A DNA stretch of 64,000 nt from Fimbriimonadia bacterium (GCA_039961735.1 JABRVX010000031.1:1-64000); one strand, 5' to 3'; shown: positions 1 through 7,836, numbered from the stretch's first letter. A program made the numbers and translations. Notes: generated by a model not told the origin, from the letters alone.

Positions 1-36
1 CGTGGTGAAGACCATCGCCGGGACGGCGATGCCACG
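1..36. repeat. Partial copy of a double-hairpin intergenic repeat
   Basis: This is the right half of the repeat seen complete at 77-132. It holds the inverted repeat ATCGCCG-GGA-CGGCGAT followed by GCCACG. The left half would lie outside the window. A further fragment (ACCATCGCCGAGACGG) lies at about 53-69, so several copies are stacked here. Confidence 0.6.
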
Positions 37-76
37 ATGCCACGCACATCCACACCATCGCCGAGACGGGGGTCCT

Positions 77-132
77 CGTGGCACGGGCGTCCCGCCCGTG
101 ATGAAGACCATCGCCGAGACGGCGATGCCACG
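77..132. repeat. Complete double-hairpin (REP-like) repeat
   Basis: The outer ends CGTGGCA and TGCCACG are perfect inverted repeats. Inside sit two more palindromes, CGGGCG-TCC-CGCCCG and ATCGCCG-AGA-CGGCGAT, separated by about 11 bases. As RNA or single-stranded DNA this would fold into a three-stem, cloverleaf-like form. Related copies lie at 5608-5660 and, inverted, at 31441-31496. All are intergenic. Confidence 0.7.
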
Positions 133-144
133 GGTTGTGACCTC

Positions 145-1335
145 TTACTCCGGCTTGTAGGACCGCGGAACGCGCGATGTAGCATCCGGCAGCGGCGGGA
201 GAGGCTCCGACCGCTTAGTCTGATACCAATACGCCACGCTGGAGTAGTCGTTGGACTGCAGGTTCGCATGCCCGTGCTCGATGCTCATCCTTAGGCTCTT
301 CTCGAAGCACACCGGGTCTTCTATGTGGAAGCGATAGCTCGTACACATCTTGCGCGTGGGGCGGTCGGGGTCGTGTTCGTGAATGGAGGTACCGGAGTAG
401 GGATAGGCTTTGTCATGCATCCCCCACGCCTGGGAGAAGTAGTCCTCGGAGCCCGTTCCGTGCAGGCTGGGCGGCCACGTCTCGCCGTCTATGAAGAACA
501 TGTCGTCGCCCTCGCCCCACCAGGTCAGCTCGTACACGTCCACTTCCTTCGATCCGACCAGCTTCTTGGAGACCATGGGGTCTATATTGTCCACCGAGAT
601 GTTGCAGCCGACGAAGTGGCCCGCGCCCTTAGTGTCCAGCACGAGGTAGTTGCCATCGCCGCCGATGTTGGGCACATCCATGTGCTTCCAGTAGTTGAGG
701 CCCTTGCCGCTCAGATCACCCTGCTCGCCCTGGGTCGGATACTCTTGCCGGTAGTGCGCATGGAAGAGAAGGGCATCCTCGGGCACGTCCGTGTCCTCGT
801 AGTCCACGTAGTAGTAGAAGGACCCGATGTCTTCGGTGCATTCGCTCTGTACTTCGATACGAGCCGATTGGTGATAGGGCATGGCGAAGTAGCAGTTGAG
901 CGCGATCCCGCCTCCGAAAGCACCCTCGTTCGCTTTCTCCGTGACACAGGCGAACGGCAGGCAGGCGAAGCTCCGTGCGATGCCGTGGCCGAGGCAGAAG
1001 AAGTCGCCTAACGGCGCATGGATGCTGGGGGTCGTTTCGCTGTTCCAGTAGGCCCGTAGGACTGTCTTGCGAAGGTACATCTTGTCCTTTGCGCCCACCG
1101 TGATCCAGATATGGCGGATGCATCCTGGCTGGTCCATCTCGGCGAGAACTCTGGTCTCTCCGGGCGCGATGGTAAGGTAGTCACGGTTGCCACCCGTTCG
1201 ATCCCAGCTAGACTGGCGGCGGCTGCGTGCCTGACGTCGGTACACCAAGGCCGACAGAGCTCCGGGGCCGGGCAGATGAAGGTCCACTTGTTTCTCCTCC
1301 ATGCGATGCGTTGGGCTTAGCTTCCGCACCTCCAC
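145..1335 (-). CDS. DUF2961 family protein, probable carbohydrate-active enzyme
   Basis: A 396-residue protein with the typical DUF2961 layout: an N-terminal SSWDRTGGNRDY segment, then IAPGETRVLAEMDQPGCIRHIWIT, and a C-terminal GTGSEDYFSQAWGM segment. Family members lie in carbohydrate-active gene sets, and some have been shown to be glycosidases. No signal peptide is evident. The start is uncertain: the GTG at 1335 has a GGAGGG only 3 bases upstream, a GTG at 1329 has better spacing, and an ATG lies at 1302. The gene is divergent from the URO-D-like gene at 1384. Substrate unknown. Confidence 0.85.
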   Translation of the reverse strand: MEVRKLSPTHRMEEKQVDLHLPGPGALSALVYRRQARSRRQSSWDRTGGNRDYLTIAPGETRVLAEMDQPGCIRHIWITVGAKDKMYLRKTVLRAYWNSETTPSIHAPLGDFFCLGHGIARSFACLPFACVTEKANEGAFGGGIALNCYFAMPYHQSARIEVQSECTEDIGSFYYYVDYEDTDVPEDALLFHAHYRQEYPTQGEQGDLSGKGLNYWKHMDVPNIGGDGNYLVLDTKGAGHFVGCNISVDNIDPMVSKKLVGSKEVDVYELTWWGEGDDMFFIDGETWPPSLHGTGSEDYFSQAWGMHDKAYPYSGTSIHEHDPDRPTRKMCTSYRFHIEDPVCFEKSLRMSIEHGHANLQSNDYSSVAYWYQTKRSEPLPPLPDATSRVPRSYKPE

Positions 1336-1370
1336 CTTCCCTCCTGCGACGCCGGGACTTGGGACTGGGA

Positions 1371-1376
1371 TAGACT
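1371..1376 (+). promoter_or_regulatory. Possible -10 box (TAGACT) for a leaderless transcript
   Basis: TAGACT lies 7 bases before the ATG at 1384, and no Shine-Dalgarno sequence fits in between. This spacing matches leaderless genes with a TANNNT box. No convincing -35 is visible. Confidence 0.4.
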
Positions 1377-1383
1377 CGCACTC

Positions 1384-2340
1384 ATGGAGTACACCCCCCG
1401 GCAGCGAATGGTGGATGCGCTAGAGATGCGTCAGCCACGAGACAAAGTCCCGCACTTCGAGATGCAGTTTCAGCTCTGCGAGGAGGCGTTCGGCCGCGAC
1501 TTTCCCGAAGAGGAAGAGATTGCGGCGGCACAGGGAGCAGAGCGCGAGCGGCTGGTGGCGCAGGCAGCCGAGATGTCGCTGCTAGTGGCAGAAACCTTCG
1601 ACTGGTCGGCGTTGGCTATATGGAGGCCCTATGCAGGCGAGGCCTACCTGGAGACTGTTCGGCTCTTGAAGAAGGAAACGGGCGACCACTACATGATCAT
1701 GGCGTTCGCCGGCAACGGAACGCTTGGCATCCCGGACGGCCAAAGTATGGAGGACCTGGCGGTCAAGCTTTATGAGCGACCCGAGGAGATGCACGCGGAG
1801 TGCCGCAATATGTTGAGAGACGCCCTCGAGTGGGGCAAGCGCGCGTACGACGCAGGAGCGGAGTTGCTGATTCTGAACACCGACTACGCGCTGAACAAAG
1901 GACCGTTTCTGTCGCCGAAGCTGTTTGCGGAGTTCGTAACTCCGTATCTCCAAGAGAACGTACGGGTATTGCGCGAATACGGAGCGTACGTGATGCTGCA
2001 CACGGACGGGCAGATCATGCCGATCATGGATCAGCTGATGTCCTCCGAGCCCCATGCGCTCCAGTCCATTGACCCGATGGCCGGTATGGACATCGGGGAG
2101 GTCAAGCGCCTCTACGGGGATCGCCTGTGCCTGATGGGCAATGTGAACTGCGCCATGCTGCAGGACGCCACACCCGAGCAAGTGATCGAAGAGAGCCGCC
2201 GATGCATCGAGGTCGCAAAACCAGGAGGCGGCTACATTTTCAGTTCGAGTAACGTTATCTTCAAAGGGATGCCGCTGGAGAATTACTGGGCGATGCTGGA
2301 CGCCCTGAAGACCTACGGAGGGTATTCCGATTCGGAGTAG
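1384..2340 (+). CDS. Uroporphyrinogen decarboxylase-like (URO-D/MtaA superfamily) protein
   Basis: A 318-residue TIM-barrel protein of the URO-D/cobalamin methyltransferase superfamily. Family features include an N-terminal RQRMVDALEMRQPRDKVP segment, a central DAGAELLILNTDYA strand, HTDGQIMPIMDQL, and GNVNCAMLQDATPEQV near the C terminus. True HemE enzymes have an N-terminal FMRQAGR motif, which is missing, so I do not call it hemE. Related proteins often act in methyl transfer or sit in sugar-catabolic clusters. A second, distant member is at 39661. The neighbouring DUF2961 gene is divergent and could share its regulation. Substrate unknown. Confidence 0.8.
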   Translation: MEYTPRQRMVDALEMRQPRDKVPHFEMQFQLCEEAFGRDFPEEEEIAAAQGAERERLVAQAAEMSLLVAETFDWSALAIWRPYAGEAYLETVRLLKKETGDHYMIMAFAGNGTLGIPDGQSMEDLAVKLYERPEEMHAECRNMLRDALEWGKRAYDAGAELLILNTDYALNKGPFLSPKLFAEFVTPYLQENVRVLREYGAYVMLHTDGQIMPIMDQLMSSEPHALQSIDPMAGMDIGEVKRLYGDRLCLMGNVNCAMLQDATPEQVIEESRRCIEVAKPGGGYIFSSSNVIFKGMPLENYWAMLDALKTYGGYSDSE

Positions 2341-2353
2341 GTCTCGGTACAAT
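2325..2353 (+). promoter_or_regulatory. Candidate promoter for the pterin dehydratase gene
   Basis: TTCCGA (2325-2330), a 17-base spacer and TACAAT (2348-2353) form a plausible sigma-70-type promoter. It overlaps the end of the URO-D-like gene and would start a transcript near 2360, ahead of the ATG at 2388. Confidence 0.5.
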
Positions 2354-2387
2354 CGCATGTCTCGAGAGTACATGAGTGGGGGGTTGC

Positions 2388-2726
2388 ATGGAGTCTCTGG
2401 CTTCGAAGAAATGCGTGCCGTGTATGGGTGGGGTGCCGCCTCTAGAGCGAAGCAGAGTGGACGAACTACACGGCGAGGTAATTGACTGGCAGGTAGTGTC
2501 CTACAAGAAGCTGAGACGCAGCTATGATTTTCCGGACTTTCGCACTGCGCTGGAGTTCGTGAACCGGGTCGGTGAGATCGCGGAAGCCGAGGGGCACCAT
2601 CCGGACATCCTGCTAAGCTATGGCAAAGTGGAGATATCCATCTGGACGCACAAAATTGACGGGCTGACGGAGAGCGACTTCATCCTCGCAGCGAAGATTG
2701 ACAAGCTGAACAACGCCGAGTCATAG
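2388..2726 (+). CDS. phhB: 4a-hydroxytetrahydrobiopterin dehydratase (pterin carbinolamine dehydratase)
   Basis: A 112-residue protein with the dehydratase signature: E-A-E-G-H-H-P-D, then the aromatic and WTHKIDG segment and a downstream Asp. The catalytic His pair is intact. The enzyme dehydrates 4a-hydroxytetrahydropterin in pterin recycling, classically for phenylalanine hydroxylase. No hydroxylase gene is in view, so the physiological partner is unknown, and family members can also act as transcription cofactors. ATG 2388 is preferred over GTG 2376 because a G-rich Shine-Dalgarno (GTGGGGGG) precedes it. The 3' end overlaps the convergent SDR gene by 6 bases. Confidence 0.88.
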   Translation: MESLASKKCVPCMGGVPPLERSRVDELHGEVIDWQVVSYKKLRRSYDFPDFRTALEFVNRVGEIAEAEGHHPDILLSYGKVEISIWTHKIDGLTESDFILAAKIDKLNNAES

Positions 2727-3416
2727 GATACCGTCCGGCGGCATCACGACCAGTTCGTCTATGTTCATGGTGTCCGGTGCGCTCAGGATTTGAGCGATTG
2801 CGGCCCCAACGTCTTTGGCGGGAAGCATGCGGTCTCGCTTCGGCCTCCAGGTCTGGCTGTCCCAGAACGGGGTGTCTACGCTTCCCGGCAGGAGGGCCGT
2901 TATCTTGATTCCGCGCACTCGGTACTCGGCGGCGAGGGAGAGCGTCAGTCCGAGCGCACCCCATTTGGAGGCGCAGTAGGCTGCGCTCGCGGGAAATGGC
3001 ACCTTGGCGGCGATGGATAGGACATTGACGATCCGGCCCGAGCCTGCAGGCAGCATTCGGCGGACGGCGTGCTTGCAGCAGAGATAGACGCCTCGTAGGT
3101 TCACGGCTATGCAGCGGTCGAAGGTAGCGGTGTCCTCCTCCTCGGTAGGCCCGAACCTGCCGAAGCCGGCGCAGTTCACCAGCGCATCCACCCGCTCCAA
3201 CCCGTCGAAGAGCCCTTTGACGGCGGACTCGTCTTGCACGTCCAGGCAACGGACGAGCGTGCGCGCCCCGGCCGCCTCGCACTCGCCGCCGACCAGTTCG
3301 AGCGCAGGTCGGCGCCGGGCGACCAGCACCAGCTCACGGTCTTTGGCGGCGAGGGCCTGGGCGGCGGCACGACCGATGCCCTGGCTTGCGCCGGTGATTA
3401 CGATAACCACGCTCAT
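2721..3416 (-). CDS. Short-chain dehydrogenase/reductase (SDR)
   Basis: A classical SDR of 231 residues. The nucleotide-binding motif TGASQGIGRA is at about residues 8-17, the NCAGFG motif at about 81-86, a catalytic Ser follows NVLSIAA, and the YCASK motif supplies Tyr and Lys. It ends with GSVDTPFWDSQTW, common in SDRs that act on ketones or aldehydes. It uses NAD(H) or NADP(H); the substrate cannot be read from sequence. It is convergent with the pterin dehydratase gene and divergent from secE. Confidence 0.9.
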   Translation of the reverse strand: MSVVIVITGASQGIGRAAAQALAAKDRELVLVARRRPALELVGGECEAAGARTLVRCLDVQDESAVKGLFDGLERVDALVNCAGFGRFGPTEEEDTATFDRCIAVNLRGVYLCCKHAVRRMLPAGSGRIVNVLSIAAKVPFPASAAYCASKWGALGLTLSLAAEYRVRGIKITALLPGSVDTPFWDSQTWRPKRDRMLPAKDVGAAIAQILSAPDTMNIDELVVMPPDGIL

Positions 3417-3485
3417 CTTACTTCGAGATTCGCAGGTTCGGGCAGGCGTCCTTCGGCGGGGTAGCAGCTTTTTGCGGAGATGGTG

Positions 3486-3491
3486 TAGAAT
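3486..3491 (+). promoter_or_regulatory. Probable -10 box (TAGAAT) for secE-nusG-rplKA
   Basis: TAGAAT lies 57 bases before the secE ATG in the divergent SDR/secE gap. The -35 region is weak. The same hexamer recurs before hutH, hutU, the prepilin gene and the barrel protein gene. Confidence 0.45.
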
Positions 3492-3547
3492 ACGGAAGTT
3501 CCCCCATCTCTCCCGCGCGCAGCGCGCTGTTTAGGAGCGAGTGTCTT

Positions 3548-3820
3548 ATGGCAGAAACCGGCAACGAAGGTAGGGACCGACTACGCACGCCCAAGGTGGC
3601 GGTTAGCCGTGCCTTTCGTGGTTTCTTCAAGAGAGGTGGACCGAAGGCGGTCTATCTGGACGTGGCCAAGGAGATGCGACAGACGACTTGGCCCAGCTCA
3701 CAAGAGACATGGCGCCTGACTGGAGTCGTGCTCATCGTGATCGCGGTCTCCATGGGATATCTGTTTGCGATTGACACTATCCTGACGTGGTTGATGCGGT
3801 TCATCATGGGGGGTGCGTAG
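3548..3820 (+). CDS. secE: Preprotein translocase subunit SecE
   Basis: A 90-residue single-span SecE. The conserved cytoplasmic amphipathic helix (LDVAKEMRQTTWPSSQETWR, about residues 37-56) is followed by one transmembrane helix (LTGVVLIVIAVSMGYLFAI). The first 35 or so residues form a basic extension beyond the minimal SecE core. SecE clamps SecY in the Sec channel. It is the first gene of secE-nusG-rplK-rplA, with TAGGAG as its ribosome site and only 2 bases between its stop and the nusG start. Confidence 0.95.
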   Translation: MAETGNEGRDRLRTPKVAVSRAFRGFFKRGGPKAVYLDVAKEMRQTTWPSSQETWRLTGVVLIVIAVSMGYLFAIDTILTWLMRFIMGGA

Positions 3821-3822
3821 GG

Positions 3823-4350
3823 GTGTACCGAGCGTGGTACGCGGTGCACACGTTTGCGGGGCACGAGAACAAGGTTCGGCGCATCATCGAGCGCAGGGCC
3901 CAGATTCAGGGCCTGTGGGACCAGCGAATTTTCAAGATCCTGATCCCGACCGAACAGGAGCTTCGGACCCGAGGCGGGAAGCGCACGGTGGTGCAGCGGA
4001 ACGTGTTCCCAGGGTACATCCTGGTGGAGATGACGCTCGACGATGACACGTGGGCGCTGATCAAGTCCACGTCCGGGGTCACCGGCTTCGTGAGTTCGGG
4101 CGAGAAGCCAGTACCGCTGAGCGAGCGCGAGGTCAAGGACATTCTGGACAGCTTGGACACCGGCAAGGCGAAGCCGAGGGTTTCCTGGAAGCGAGCCGAC
4201 ACGGTGCGGGTCACCAACGGCCCGTTTGCAGACCTGACGGGCAAGATTGATGAAGTGGATGTGGATCGGGAGAAGTTGCGTGTGCTGATCAACATCTTTG
4301 GGCGTGACACTCCGGTAGAACTGGAGTTCACGGACGTGGAGAAGATATAG
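3823..4350 (+). CDS. nusG: Transcription termination/antitermination factor NusG
   Basis: A 175-residue NusG. The NGN domain starts with YRAWYAVHTFAGHENKVRR and contains VFPGYILVEM, and the C-terminal KOW domain contains VRVTNGPFADLTGKIDEVD. It binds RNA polymerase, and through KOW it contacts Rho or ribosomal S10. The GTG at 3823 is chosen because it gives the usual NusG N terminus and follows a GGGGGG ribosome site inside the end of secE. The longer in-frame start at 3787 would lie within secE. Confidence 0.96.
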   Translation: MYRAWYAVHTFAGHENKVRRIIERRAQIQGLWDQRIFKILIPTEQELRTRGGKRTVVQRNVFPGYILVEMTLDDDTWALIKSTSGVTGFVSSGEKPVPLSEREVKDILDSLDTGKAKPRVSWKRADTVRVTNGPFADLTGKIDEVDVDREKLRVLINIFGRDTPVELEFTDVEKI

Positions 4351-4380
4351 CGAGCACGCGGCGCCGGAACGAGGACGACA

Positions 4381-4815
4381 ATGGCAAAGAAGATCACCGG
4401 AGTAATCAAACTTCATATCGCAGCAGGAAAGGCGACTCCCGCACCGCCTGTCGGCCCGGCGCTGGGTCAGCACGGGATCAACATGATGGAGTTCATCAAG
4501 AAGTTCAATGAGGAGAGCGCGAGCCAGATCGGGATGAAGCTCCCGGTCGAAATCGTGGTGTACGAGGATCGTTCGTACAGCTACACGATCAAGCAGCCGC
4601 TTGCCGCCGACCTCCTGCGAACCGCAGCCGGCATAGACAAGGGCGCCGGCAACCCGAAGAACGAACGCGTGGGCAAGCTGACGCCCGACCAGCTTCGGCA
4701 AGTGGCGAAGCTGAAGATGAAAGACCTGAACGCCGAAGACGAAGAGGCCGCGATGAAGGTGCTGGCGGGAACGGCCCGCAGCATGGGCATCGAGATCGAA
4801 GGCTACACGCCCTAG
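4381..4815 (+). CDS. rplK: 50S ribosomal protein L11
   Basis: A 144-residue L11. It has [29 protein letters not shown] at the N terminus, and the C-terminal 23S rRNA-binding domain ends in [12 protein letters not shown]. It forms part of the GTPase-associated stalk base. It sits 30 bases after nusG in the conserved secE-nusG-rplK-rplA order. Confidence 0.97.
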   Translation: MAKKITGVIKLHIAAGKATPAPPVGPALGQHGINMMEFIKKFNEESASQIGMKLPVEIVVYEDRSYSYTIKQPLAADLLRTAAGIDKGAGNPKNERVGKLTPDQLRQVAKLKMKDLNAEDEEAAMKVLAGTARSMGIEIEGYTP

Positions 4816-4849
4816 ATGCGTGAGGCCCTGACACCGAGGGAGTGGCGCG

Positions 4850-5587
4850 ATGATCAAGCAAGAGCGAAAGAAACTGAAGACCAAACCGCACAGCGGGCGC
4901 TATGTCGAGCTGACGAAGAAGGTGGAACCGGACAAGTTTCTTCCAATGTCCGAAGCCATCGAGGTAGTCAAAGGTTTGGCCAACGCGAAGTTCGATGAGA
5001 CCATCGAACTGGCAGTTCGGCTGGGTGTGGACCCTCGCAAGTCCGATCAGGTGGTGCGCGGAATCACCAATCTGCCTCATGGGACGGGCAAGAAACGAAC
5101 CGTGGCCGTGCTAGCCCGAGGCAACCATGCCGAGGAGGCCAAGGCGGCGGGGGCGAGCCGCGTGGGCGCCGAAGACTTGATCGAGGAGATCCAGAACGGC
5201 TTTCGCGACTTCGACGTGCTGATCGCTCACACCGAGATGGCGCCGCTGGTGGGCAAGATCGGTCGCCTACTCGGCCCTCGCACACCCAACAAGCGAAACG
5301 GCACGGTGACGGACAACGTGGCGCAAGCGGTTCGCGAGATCACGATGGCCACGCGCGTGGAGTACCGCACGGAGAAGGCGGGCAACGTGCATCTGCCCAT
5401 CGGCAAGGTATCGTTCACGAACGAGCAGATCGAGGAGAACCTGGTGGCTGCCCTGACTGCCTTGATGAAGGCGAAGCCCGCGGGCGCGAAGGGACGCTAC
5501 TTCCGCTCCATCACCCTCTCCACCACGATGAGCCCTGGGGTGCCCGTGGACGTCGTTGCAACAGCCAAGGCGATAGGCGCGGCATAG
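4850..5587 (+). CDS. rplA: 50S ribosomal protein L1
   Basis: A 245-residue L1. It contains FDETIELAVRLGVDPRKSDQ, RGITNLPHGTGK and the signature VGKIGRLLGPRTPNKRNGTVT. It forms the L1 stalk that handles E-site tRNA, and in many bacteria it represses its own operon. The start MIKQERKKLKTKPHSGRY is followed by the usual L1 N terminus. The usual next genes, rplJ and rplL, do not follow; a REP-like repeat and the convergent ChaN-like gene come next. Confidence 0.97.
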   Translation: MIKQERKKLKTKPHSGRYVELTKKVEPDKFLPMSEAIEVVKGLANAKFDETIELAVRLGVDPRKSDQVVRGITNLPHGTGKKRTVAVLARGNHAEEAKAAGASRVGAEDLIEEIQNGFRDFDVLIAHTEMAPLVGKIGRLLGPRTPNKRNGTVTDNVAQAVREITMATRVEYRTEKAGNVHLPIGKVSFTNEQIEENLVAALTALMKAKPAGAKGRYFRSITLSTTMSPGVPVDVVATAKAIGAA

Positions 5588-5607
5588 GCGAAGGACCACT
5601 GACCTCT

Positions 5608-5660
5608 GTAGCTCCGGCGTCCCGCCGGTTCCGAACCCATCGCCGACACGGCGAAACCAC
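5608..5660. repeat. Double-hairpin intergenic repeat, degenerate copy
   Basis: Same plan as 77-132: outer end GTAGCT (mutated from GTGG) and CCAC, first palindrome CCGGCG-TCC-CGCCGG, second TCGCCG-ACA-CGGCGA. It lies between the convergent rplA and ChaN-like genes and could serve as a bidirectional terminator or transcript-end stabiliser. Confidence 0.65.
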
Positions 5661-5672
5661 TAGAGGAAGAGG

Positions 5673-6578
5673 CTACGGGCCTTCGGTGGACTGTGCACTA
5701 GAAGCGAACGAGAAGTCAGCTATGCTACGGGCGACGGTGGTTCCCGAAGGCGGTGCATCCAGGCAAAGTACGTTCAGGATTCGCTCGGGCGTGCGCAGCG
5801 AGAGACGGTAGTTGATCCCCAGACCATACATCATGTGCCCGCTTCCGGCGATGATCACCATCACCGTGTCCTTGGTTCGCGGGGTCCGGGACCAGTAGCG
5901 CAGTGCGTAGTGCGCCATCGCCGTGTCCCAAAGGACCTGACCAGCGTATACGTTGTCACCCATCCCGTGGCCCCCTGCCCCACCGATCATCGCGTTGAAG
6001 AGGGCGCGGTGTTCTGCGTTGGTCGTGTCTAGGTCCGGCATGTCCGCCTGGTCCTCTGGTGTGAGCGCCGCGGCTCCCCCACGCGAAACCTTCCTCACTA
6101 GCTCTCTCGGCACGTTCAGCCCGGTAAGCCGCAGCTTGTGTTCTCGAACGACGTCGAAGATGGGCTTGTACAGGGAGTAGTCGAAGCCCCAGACGGTCTT
6201 CCACTCCGAGCGTTCGATGAACTGCTCTTCGCTGAGCCGGCCCAGGCTCCAGAGGTCGAGGCTGGTCTGGGCGGTGTGTGGGAACATCTCCATACCGACG
6301 ATGACGCTGCGACCACGCTCCACGAGAGCCCGGATGACGTCGGCTTGGAAGCGGTGGTGTTCGGCCTTGTCGTGCGACTCACCGACGAACACGAAGGAGG
6401 CGCCGTCCGCCGCGGCTGCGATGTCGCGCAGTGTGGCGGACGACCCGCTTCGAAGGTCGTGCAGTGTGTTCGGCGAGACGGTGATGGTTTTGCCTCGAAG
6501 GTGAGCAGGTCCGAGGTCGAGCCGATACACGTCGGCCTGGGCAGTGATGAGGATGGGAAGAACGGCAAGCAGGTTCAT
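5673..6578 (-). CDS. ChaN-like (Tiki-superfamily) exported protein
   Basis: A 301-residue protein with an N-terminal hydrophobic export signal (MNLLAVLPILITAQA). The ChaN/DUF399 motifs are clear: FVFVGESHDKAEHHRFQ, VIVGMEMFPHTAQ, and VIAGSGHMMYGLGINYRL near the C terminus. ChaN proteins are envelope lipoproteins reported to bind haem, in a fold related to TraB/Tiki proteases with a conserved GE and two His. No lipobox Cys is visible, so it is probably secreted rather than lipidated. It overlaps pheA by 4 bases (ATGA), implying translational coupling, although no functional link with phenylalanine synthesis is known. Confidence 0.85.
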   Translation of the reverse strand: MNLLAVLPILITAQADVYRLDLGPAHLRGKTITVSPNTLHDLRSGSSATLRDIAAAADGASFVFVGESHDKAEHHRFQADVIRALVERGRSVIVGMEMFPHTAQTSLDLWSLGRLSEEQFIERSEWKTVWGFDYSLYKPIFDVVREHKLRLTGLNVPRELVRKVSRGGAAALTPEDQADMPDLDTTNAEHRALFNAMIGGAGGHGMGDNVYAGQVLWDTAMAHYALRYWSRTPRTKDTVMVIIAGSGHMMYGLGINYRLSLRTPERILNVLCLDAPPSGTTVARSIADFSFASSAQSTEGP

Positions 6579-7657
6579 CGGTCCAGTTGCTCCGCTTCGG
6601 GATAGCTGCCTAGCACCGTGAGCTCGAGGGCGTAGCTCTCCAGGGTCTCGACGGCGCGGCTGACATTGGTATCCTTCTGGTGGCCGAGGGTGTCCACGTA
6701 GAACAGGTACTCGAAGGTGCCTCGTGGGGCAGGACGGCTCTCGATCATGGAGAGGTTCACGCCGTGCCTCTCGAACGCGCCGAGGGCGCGATACAACTCG
6801 CCGGGACGGTTGCGCAGGTTGAATAGGATGGATGTCTTGTCCCGTCCGGTCGGCTGGGGCTCGTTGTAGCCGACGACGAGGAAACGCGTGCGGTTGTTAG
6901 GGTTATCCTGGATGCCGGGGAACAGGATGGGCAGGCCGACGAGCTCCGCGCCGAGGGCGTTCGCGATGGCTGCCCCCTTCGGGTCCTCGGCGGCCATCTC
7001 GGCGGCGCGCGAGGTCGGGACCGCGGGGATGATCTGGGCGTTCGGCACGTTCATGCGCAGCCAGCGCTTGCACTGGGCGGCGGGCTGCGGGCCCGCGTAG
7101 ACTCGCTCGATCTCCTTGATATCCGTCAGCTTGGTGCACAGGTGGTGTCGGATGCCGACATACACCTCGGCGCAGATTTTGACGTTGGTCTGCGGGAACA
7201 TATCGAGCGTCTCGGGCACCACGCCTGCGATGGAGTTCTCGATGGGGACCACGCCGTACTCCGCTTTGCCGTGCTCCACCGCCTCGAACACTTCTTGGAT
7301 GCTCTCCTTTTCCAGCAGCTCGGTGCTGGCGCCGAAACGCTCGATGGCGGCCATGTGGGTAAAGGTACCTGCGGGTCCCCAGAAAGCAGCCACCAACGGC
7401 TTCTCCAGCGATCGGGCGGCGCTGATGATCTCGCGAAAGATGGCCTTTACCTGGGCCCGCTGCAGAGGTCCGCTGTTGTCCTTTAGCAGGCGGCGGTAGA
7501 TGGCGAGTTCTCGTTCCGGGGTGAAGAAGGGCTTGCGCGAGCGGCCTTTCGTCTCGCCGATCTCCTTGGCCAGGCGCGCACGCTCGTTGAGCAGCTTCAG
7601 CAATTCGGAATCTAGGCGGTCAATCTCACGGCGGAGGGCCTCGATGTCCTTGCTCAT
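6575..7657 (-). CDS. pheA: Bifunctional chorismate mutase/prephenate dehydratase (P-protein)
   Basis: A 360-residue P-protein. The AroQ-type chorismate mutase domain is about residues 1-85 (IEALRREIDRLDSELLKLLNERARLAKEIG). The prephenate dehydratase domain is about 90-270, with the catalytic TRF motif in NNRTRFLVVG. The ACT domain follows, with the phenylalanine-binding motif ESRP. It converts chorismate to phenylpyruvate and is expected to be feedback-inhibited by phenylalanine. The ATG at 7657 gives the normal family N terminus; a GTG at 7675 would add MIHSPP. First gene of a pair with the ChaN-like gene. Confidence 0.95.
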   Translation of the reverse strand: MSKDIEALRREIDRLDSELLKLLNERARLAKEIGETKGRSRKPFFTPERELAIYRRLLKDNSGPLQRAQVKAIFREIISAARSLEKPLVAAFWGPAGTFTHMAAIERFGASTELLEKESIQEVFEAVEHGKAEYGVVPIENSIAGVVPETLDMFPQTNVKICAEVYVGIRHHLCTKLTDIKEIERVYAGPQPAAQCKRWLRMNVPNAQIIPAVPTSRAAEMAAEDPKGAAIANALGAELVGLPILFPGIQDNPNNRTRFLVVGYNEPQPTGRDKTSILFNLRNRPGELYRALGAFERHGVNLSMIESRPAPRGTFEYLFYVDTLGHQKDTNVSRAVETLESYALELTVLGSYPEAEQLDR

Positions 7658-7665
7658 GGGCGGAG

Positions 7666-7671
7666 AGTGTA
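7666..7671 (-). promoter_or_regulatory. Possible -10 box (TACACT) for leaderless pheA
   Basis: On the minus strand TACACT ends 8 bases before the pheA ATG, and no Shine-Dalgarno lies between. This suggests transcription starting at or next to the start codon. Confidence 0.35.
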
Positions 7672-7685
7672 TCACATAAAGCGGA

Positions 7686-7710
7686 GCGCTCCCCGGGAGT
7701 CGGGGAGCGC
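7686..7710. terminator. Strong hairpin between the VIT/vWA gene and pheA
   Basis: GCGCTCCCC and GGGGAGCGC form a perfect 9-bp stem with a 7-base loop. There is no clear T-run on either strand. It could insulate pheA from minus-strand read-through from the VIT/vWA gene, act as a Rho-independent-like pause, or be a protein-binding operator upstream of pheA. Confidence 0.45.
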
Positions 7711-7836
7711 GCCTGTCGTTGCAGGAATCGTATTCAGAGGCTTACAGAAACCGTTACCGGCTCAGCAAGCCACGAAGTTCCCGTAACGGCCACAGATCCT
7801 GGGAAGATCGGCTGAATTGGCCGCGAGCCCCTCGAC

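Noticed and set aside
325-1011. 228-codon plus-strand frame opposite the DUF2961 gene
   Set aside because: Repetitive Val/Ala/Gly-rich translation typical of an antisense shadow. The DUF2961 motifs on the minus strand are clear.
1384-2340. Calling the URO-D-like gene hemE
   Set aside because: The FMRQAGR substrate motif of true uroporphyrinogen decarboxylase is missing, and no haem genes are nearby.
3652-4884. 410-codon open frame antisense to nusG, rplK and the start of rplA
   Set aside because: It covers conserved ribosomal genes, has no recognisable domain and its composition is that of antisense frames.
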